Positions 59,639 through 60,000 of a stretch of DNA of 60,000 nt are shown piece by piece. Source of the stretch: Hydractinia symbiolongicarpus (taxonomy: Eukaryota; Cnidaria; Hydrozoa; Anthoathecata; Hydractiniidae); the NCBI RefSeq assembly GCF_029227915.1, contig NC_079887.1:24179650-24239649 (forward strand), in the 5' to 3' direction. The position numbers and the translations under genes are program-made. Positions within the stretch are counted from its first letter, which is position 1. Every line of letters starts with the position of its first letter. Below the pieces are notes generated by a model. It saw nothing but the letters and a program-made list of their open reading frames with translations. It did no database searches and was not told the DNA's origin.

Positions 59639-60000
59639 CTGGAACATGATATGTGTGGATGGATGGCACGCTGGATTACTCAACCAACTTAATATTGGCT
59701 AATCAAAAAAAATTACAGTTCCATTTAATGGCAATACATTTTAACAGACAAAAAAGAGCAACAACAAGAGAGTTTTTGACACTTAAAAAAAAAATGCTAT
59801 TCTTAAAAAAATTATCGAAACCTACATGCTTGCATCAAGATTTTGGTCATATTTGGGAAAATTAAGTCATCACAAAATATTCTTTAAGATATCATTCTTT
59901 AAAAAAATCAATAATTTGTTAAATTTCTAATCAACATTGAATAAAACCACAATTTCATTTCCTAACGGACAAAAGATTGAATGCTGTTGCCAAAACCATA

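Noticed and set aside
1-60000. CRISPR arrays, bacterial operons, rRNA genes
   Set aside because: None seen. The tandem repeats are satellites without regular unique spacers, and the gene structure is eukaryotic.

Overview
The window is AT-rich, intron-rich animal DNA with no bacterial-style operons. Coding sequence sits in short exons with GT..AG junctions whose phases agree when joined, separated by introns and spacers full of tRNA-derived elements, hairpins and satellites. Three things suggest a cnidarian, perhaps a hydrozoan: a membrane-receptor tail with ITAM-like tyrosine motifs, a secreted trypsin-like protease carrying a ShKT-type module, and a very compact cystine-knot signalling gene. 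The taxon is an inference; no marker gene in the window settles it.

Layout, left to right. 1-2460 (+): the last four exons of a type I membrane protein, from the end of its transmembrane helix through a tyrosine-rich cytoplasmic tail to the stop. 2576-7050: repeats, namely a duplicated 130-bp segment, a 155-bp tandem carrying TGACGTCA, a tRNA-like element, a 28-bp/112-bp higher-order satellite and a decayed Ty3/Gypsy retrotransposon on the minus strand. 10312-16462 (+): a complete six-exon gene for a secreted ShKT-trypsin protease with unusual active-site surroundings. 8402-8590 and 16821-17045 hold two diverged copies of an unknown coding-like segment in opposite orientations. 19443-30035 (-): a complete twelve-exon gene for a large coiled-coil Rab GTPase (RASEF/Rab45-like layout). 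30036-43320: mostly non-coding, with palindromes, minisatellites and THAP-domain remnants. 43321-44070 (+): a two-exon secreted cystine-knot protein. 47028-50866 (-): a TPR-MYND protein, with further candidate exons up to 52157. 52158-58937: repeats and spacer. 58938-59638 (-): two phase-compatible exons of an unidentified gene that probably continues beyond the window.

The genes are independent transcription units, and I see no pathway joining them. Several would be relevant to signalling or immunity (receptor tail, cystine-knot ligand, secreted protease, Rab adaptor). The most interesting items are the receptor tail (NPxY plus ITAM-spaced YxxL pair), the protease (four-cysteine ShKT module, two furin-type sites, Tyr in place of oxyanion-hole Gly193, Ser in place of Trp215), the Rab protein (no EF hand or prenylatable cysteine visible), and the paired unknown small ORFs. 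All gene models were read by eye from splice signals and phase; no transcript or database comparison was available.
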